Assembly: GCF_030705605.1 (NCBI RefSeq)
Contig: NZ_JAPCKK010000016.1
Span: 248,001 to 312,000, forward strand
Direction of reading: 5' to 3'
Length of the DNA stretch: 64,000 nucleotides
DNA from: Paenibacillus zeirhizosphaerae
Lineage (GTDB): Bacteria; Bacillota; Bacilli; Paenibacillales; Paenibacillaceae
Below, piece by piece: positions 61,085-64,000 of the stretch. Numbering within the stretch: position 1 is the first letter of the stretch; every line of letters begins with the position of its first letter. The translations under genes and the position numbers were made by a program. The notes below the pieces were generated by a model. The model was not told where the DNA came from and ran no database searches. It saw nothing but the letters and a program-made list of their open reading frames with translations.

Positions 61085-62206
61085 ATGAATCAAAAGTATG
61101 AACCCCTTTTCAAATCGTTTACTCTACCTTCAGGTGTGCAATTGAAAAACCGGGTGCTTATGGCTCCCATGAGCATGACGGCATCCGGCGCAAATGGAGA
61201 ATTGACGGATGTAGAGCTAGCTTTTTATAAAGCACGCGCTCAGGGAGTTGGGGCTGTAGTGACCGGCGCACTGGTGTCGCCAAACGGGAAGCTGATTGAA
61301 CACGGTATTGGTATCGACAACGATACGCTGCTGCCTGGATTGCAAAAGCTGACGGCTGCTATACAGGAAAATGGAGCCAAAGCGATTGTTCAGCTTTATC
61401 ATGGCGGACGCTTGAGCAATCCGGCCCTGGTTCCGGGCGGTCATGTGCTGGGCGCAAGTCCTGTCGCGGTAGAACGTGAAGGTGCAGCCGTTCCAAAAGC
61501 AATGACCGATGCGGAAATTGAAACCGTGATCGAAGAGTACGCTCAGGCGACGCGCAGGGCGATTGAGGCCGGTTTTGACGGCGTTGAAATTCACGGCGCC
61601 AACGGATTCCTGATGCAGCAATTCTTCTCCCCCCACTCCAACCGAAGAGAGGACAAATGGGGCGGAACGTTGGAGAAACGCATGACTTTGCCTCTGGAAG
61701 TCATAAGACGTGTAAAAGAAACGGTTGCAGCACATGCCACGTCGCCATTTGCAGTCGGATATCGAATCTCGCCTGAGGAGAACGAAACCCCAGGAATCAC
61801 CATGACGGATACGCTTCATTTCGTTGATGTACTGGCTGAACAAAACCTGGACTACATTCATATTTCCGTGGATCGTTTCTGGGCTGGCCCGAGACGGGAC
61901 GACAGCATTAAAAAATCAAGGATCGTCATGATACAGGAACGAGTGGGCGACCGTGTCCCCGTGATCGGCGTCGGGGGATTGTTGACTCCCGATGATGTCG
62001 TTCAGGCCCTGGAAACCGGCGTTCCTTTAATCGCACTTGGCCATGCGATGGTTATGAATCCGGAATGGGTTGCCTTGGTGCAAAGCGGCCGGGAACAGGA
62101 AATTAAAACGACGCTCTCCCATTCCGCGCAAAAAGAGCTGATGATTCCAGATGTTTTTTGGGGAATAATCACCAATACACCGGGCTGGTTTCAAGTAGTG
62201 GATTAA
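61085..62206 (+). CDS. NADH:flavin oxidoreductase, Old Yellow Enzyme family
   Basis: 373 residues, FMN-binding TIM barrel. H170 and N173 (EIHGANGFLMQQFFSP) are the substrate-binding pair. NRREDKWGG and the phosphate-site segment VIGVGGLLTPDD are classic OYE features. The family reduces activated C=C bonds, nitrate esters and quinones with NAD(P)H. ATG 61085 follows GAGGAAAGA. It is controlled in all likelihood by the TetR gene 136 bases upstream. Physiological substrate unknown. Confidence 0.93.
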   Translation: MNQKYEPLFKSFTLPSGVQLKNRVLMAPMSMTASGANGELTDVELAFYKARAQGVGAVVTGALVSPNGKLIEHGIGIDNDTLLPGLQKLTAAIQENGAKAIVQLYHGGRLSNPALVPGGHVLGASPVAVEREGAAVPKAMTDAEIETVIEEYAQATRRAIEAGFDGVEIHGANGFLMQQFFSPHSNRREDKWGGTLEKRMTLPLEVIRRVKETVAAHATSPFAVGYRISPEENETPGITMTDTLHFVDVLAEQNLDYIHISVDRFWAGPRRDDSIKKSRIVMIQERVGDRVPVIGVGGLLTPDDVVQALETGVPLIALGHAMVMNPEWVALVQSGREQEIKTTLSHSAQKELMIPDVFWGIITNTPGWFQVVD

Positions 62207-62291
62207 GCGAGTAAAATTATAGTGAGGCGGGGCTGAACAAAGTTAAACGTTCGGTCCCTGCAACCGGCAGCGGGCAGCACAGAAATTAAGC

Positions 62292-62465
62292 ATGCCCCTG
62301 CTTGTCTTGAATGGTTCACACGGCCTTCCACAGGAACCATTACTGCAAGCTGCCAAACAAATAGCTATCCAGGTACAGCATTCAATCCTGCAAAATGCCG
62401 GACATACGCTCGCTGAAGATAATCCAGATGAGCTGGCTTCGATTTTGAAAGGATTCTTTATATGA
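62292..62465 (+). pseudogene. Alpha/beta hydrolase C-terminal remnant
   Basis: The frame encodes MPLLVLNGSHGLPQEPLLQA, then HSILQNAGHTLAEDNPDELA and a stop. This is the last ~57 residues of an alpha/beta hydrolase with the acid-loop and the catalytic His (AGHTLAEDNP). The in-frame similarity runs about ten residues further upstream (AAQKLS), but the nucleophile and the body are gone. It is a deletion remnant in the gap 62207-62580, which otherwise holds a terminator. Confidence 0.65.
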
Positions 62466-62501
62466 CATAACCCATCAACAAAAAACAGACAAAATCGAAG
62501 T

Positions 62502-62539
62502 AAAAGCGCTACTGACATAACGATGTCAGTAGCGCTTTT
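62502..62539. terminator. Bidirectional hairpin terminator
   Basis: A perfect 17-bp stem (AAAAGCGCTACTGACAT) closes the loop AACG. The U-rich side is within the stem end. It separates the hydrolase remnant from the EVE gene. Confidence 0.7.
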
Positions 62540-62580
62540 GTATAGTTGAGATAGATCAAACAAAAGGAGGCTATAAGAAG

Positions 62581-63039
62581 ATGACTGGTACCACACCTGA
62601 ATTCGTGATCAATGAAAGCAATCGTTTTTGGATCGGGGTCGTCTCTGCATCCCACGTTAGCCATGCGATTGAAGAAGGGATCGCACAGACTTGCAGCGGA
62701 AAAGCCGGACCACTCGGAAGAATGCGATCAGGGGATTGGCTGATCTACTACTCCCCACGAACAGATAAGAAGAGTGGAGAAGTCTTGCAAGCATTCACGG
62801 CTATCGGCCGGGTCGCTGACGATATCGTCTATCCATTTAAAATAAACGATGATTTTATTCCACATCGTCGGAATATGCGGTATCTGCCTTGCCGGTCCGT
62901 AAAAATCGCCGATCTGTTGGACAAGCTGACGTTCACCAAAGGGAGACGCAATTGGGGATACTCATTTCGCTTCGGGCAATTTGAAATCAATCGTGAAGAT
63001 TTTATGACAATAGCGAATGAGATGCTGAAGGTTAGCTAA
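62581..63039 (+). CDS. EVE-domain protein
   Basis: 152 residues. The EVE (PUA-like) fold is seen in RFWIGVVSASHVSHAIEEGI, then LGRMRSGDWLIYYSPR and RRNMRYLPCRS and SFRFGQFEINREDF. EVE domains bind modified bases in DNA or RNA, and stand-alone forms of ~140-150 residues are common. It is full-length. GGAGG lies 14 bases upstream of ATG 62581, somewhat long. No restriction or defence partner is adjacent, so its role is open. Confidence 0.88.
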   Translation: MTGTTPEFVINESNRFWIGVVSASHVSHAIEEGIAQTCSGKAGPLGRMRSGDWLIYYSPRTDKKSGEVLQAFTAIGRVADDIVYPFKINDDFIPHRRNMRYLPCRSVKIADLLDKLTFTKGRRNWGYSFRFGQFEINREDFMTIANEMLKVS

Positions 63040-63060
63040 GATTGGACATTTCGCCCATCG

Positions 63061-63100
63061 AAAAAAACTGCATTCCCAAGCCTCTGGGGATGCAGTTTTT
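63061..63100. terminator. Bidirectional terminator
   Basis: AAAAAACTGCATTCCC / GGGGATGCAGTTTTTT arms (one G-T type mismatch) with an 8-base loop lie between the convergent EVE and glycogen phosphorylase genes. Confidence 0.85.
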
Positions 63101-63111
63101 TCAGCCATGTC

Positions 63112-64000
63112 TTAATACACCTGTCTGCTTGAAATATCCTCATCCACAGTATGGATTCGCCAGATTTCGTCCGCATATTGTCGAATCGTACAGTCGCTTG
63201 CAAACTTCCCCGCATGCGCCATGTTCACAATTGCCCGCCGAGTCCAGTCCGATGGGGAGTGGTAGACCTGATCGATCTCCGCCTGCGTGTCTGCATAAGC
63301 CGCAAAATCCTCCAGCACAAAATATTCGTCATTGTGGTCAACCAATGAACGGTAGACGGCTTCAAACTCCCATTCATGACTGGCAAAAGGACCTGTCTGA
63401 ATGAGTTGATCCAGCAGCCTGCGCAGACGTCCGTCCTCTTCGCTCTTCCGGCGTGCGGAATAACCTCCCGTCCGGTAATATTCAAGCACCTGCTCCGCAC
63501 GCAGACCGAAGATAAACATGTTCTGGTCGCCCACCATTTCATGCATTTCAACGTTAGCTCCGTCCATCGTGCCGATGGTTAAAGCTCCGTTCATCATGAA
63601 TTTCATATTTCCGGTGCCGGAGGCTTCCTTGCCCGCTGTGGAAATCTGCTCGCTGACATCCGCTGCGGGGATAATGAGCTCAGCCAGCGACACGGAGTAA
63701 TTTTCTAAAAAAACGACCTTGAGCCGCTCTCTTACCAGCGAATCACTGTTAACCGTGTCGGCCACATTGTTAATCAGCTTGATAATCTGTTTAGCCAAAT
63801 AATAGCCGGGAGCGGCTTTGGCCCCAAATATGAAGGTACGTGGAGTCATATCCTGCAAGCGATTCTCTTTAAGCTCATGATATAAATGCATAATGTGCAT
63901 AATGTTAAGAAGCTGTCGCTTGTAACCATGCAGCCGCTTGACCTGCACGTCGAAAATAGACGAGGGATCGACGGATATGTTCAGTTTATGCTGAATATAT
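63112..64000 (-). CDS. glgP: Glycogen phosphorylase, C-terminal part (5' end beyond window)
   Basis: The frame is open through base 64000, and the visible 296 residues cover the C-terminal third. IFDVQVKRLHGYKRQLLN, TFIFGAKAAPGYYLAK and EASGTGNMKFMMNGALTIGT are hallmarks of glycogen phosphorylase. The Lys of GTGNMKF carries the pyridoxal phosphate. The enzyme releases glucose-1-phosphate from alpha-1,4-glucan. It is complete at its C-terminus (stop 63112). A glg operon is expected to the right but is not visible here. Confidence 0.95.
   Translation of the reverse strand, partial: YIQHKLNISVDPSSIFDVQVKRLHGYKRQLLNIMHIMHLYHELKENRLQDMTPRTFIFGAKAAPGYYLAKQIIKLINNVADTVNSDSLVRERLKVVFLENYSVSLAELIIPAADVSEQISTAGKEASGTGNMKFMMNGALTIGTMDGANVEMHEMVGDQNMFIFGLRAEQVLEYYRTGGYSARRKSEEDGRLRRLLDQLIQTGPFASHEWEFEAVYRSLVDHNDEYFVLEDFAAYADTQAEIDQVYHSPSDWTRRAIVNMAHAGKFASDCTIRQYADEIWRIHTVDEDISSRQVY

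Overview
The window looks like a chromosomal segment of a Paenibacillus-type Firmicute. The evidence is strong GGAGG-type ribosome binding sites, YesM/YesN-type two-component genes beside Lpl-type sugar ABC permeases, CcpA-type cre sites, DinR/LexA-type boxes, a DinG-type Fe-S helicase, ECF sigma/anti-sigma genes and a WXG-type toxin. Most of it is GC-moderate. The stretch from about 56.7 to 60.4 kb is clearly AT-richer and full of broken genes, which suggests acquired DNA. No species is assigned.

Layout. (1) 1-11.6 kb: a leftward operon encodes a VWA surface protein, a large tubulin/FtsZ-like protein (Tubulin_2 type), a 784-aa protein of unknown family, a multi-pass VWA membrane protein, a beta-sandwich protein and a zinc-ribbon P-loop GTPase that runs off the left edge. 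Two small membrane proteins are transcribed divergently from it. This is the least characterised multi-gene system in the window. (2) 11.7-33.6 kb: mostly housekeeping and regulatory genes. They include a TetR/quinone-oxidoreductase pair with visible operators, a DinG-like helicase, a tRNA-Lys, a 51-aa membrane peptide with a convergent antisense-RNA candidate (type I toxin-antitoxin-like), an ECF sigma/anti-sigma/ABC operon, an orphan ModB, an SgrR-like regulator, an aldo-keto reductase with MerR, a YhgE/Pip protein with internal repeats, a membrane-anchored FAD oxidoreductase and an IS1595-type transposase whose promoter carries two LexA-like boxes.

(3) 33.8-56.6 kb: a locus for high-mannose N-glycan (or related mannan) use. 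A secreted GH85 endo-beta-N-acetylglucosaminidase would release glycans. A solute-binding lipoprotein and two permeases would import them. Two GH38 and one GH125 alpha-mannosidases, a clan-A glycosidase and a GH3 enzyme would take them apart in the cytoplasm. A YesM/YesN-type sensor/regulator pair sits at the head, and cre-like sites precede both the transporter operon and the GH85 gene. (4) 56.7-60.3 kb: a polymorphic-toxin island. It holds a WXG-EndoU toxin with its immunity gene, an orphan second toxin-tip/immunity cassette that shares a 150-bp junction segment with the first toxin, a ~101-bp direct repeat on each side of that cassette, and relics of an IS110-type transposase and a GNAT acetyltransferase. 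(5) 60.4-64 kb: a TetR/Old-Yellow-Enzyme pair with three matching operators, an alpha/beta-hydrolase remnant, an EVE-domain protein and the C-terminal part of glycogen phosphorylase at the right edge.

All calls come from reading the sequence. No database search was run, so family names are recognition-based.
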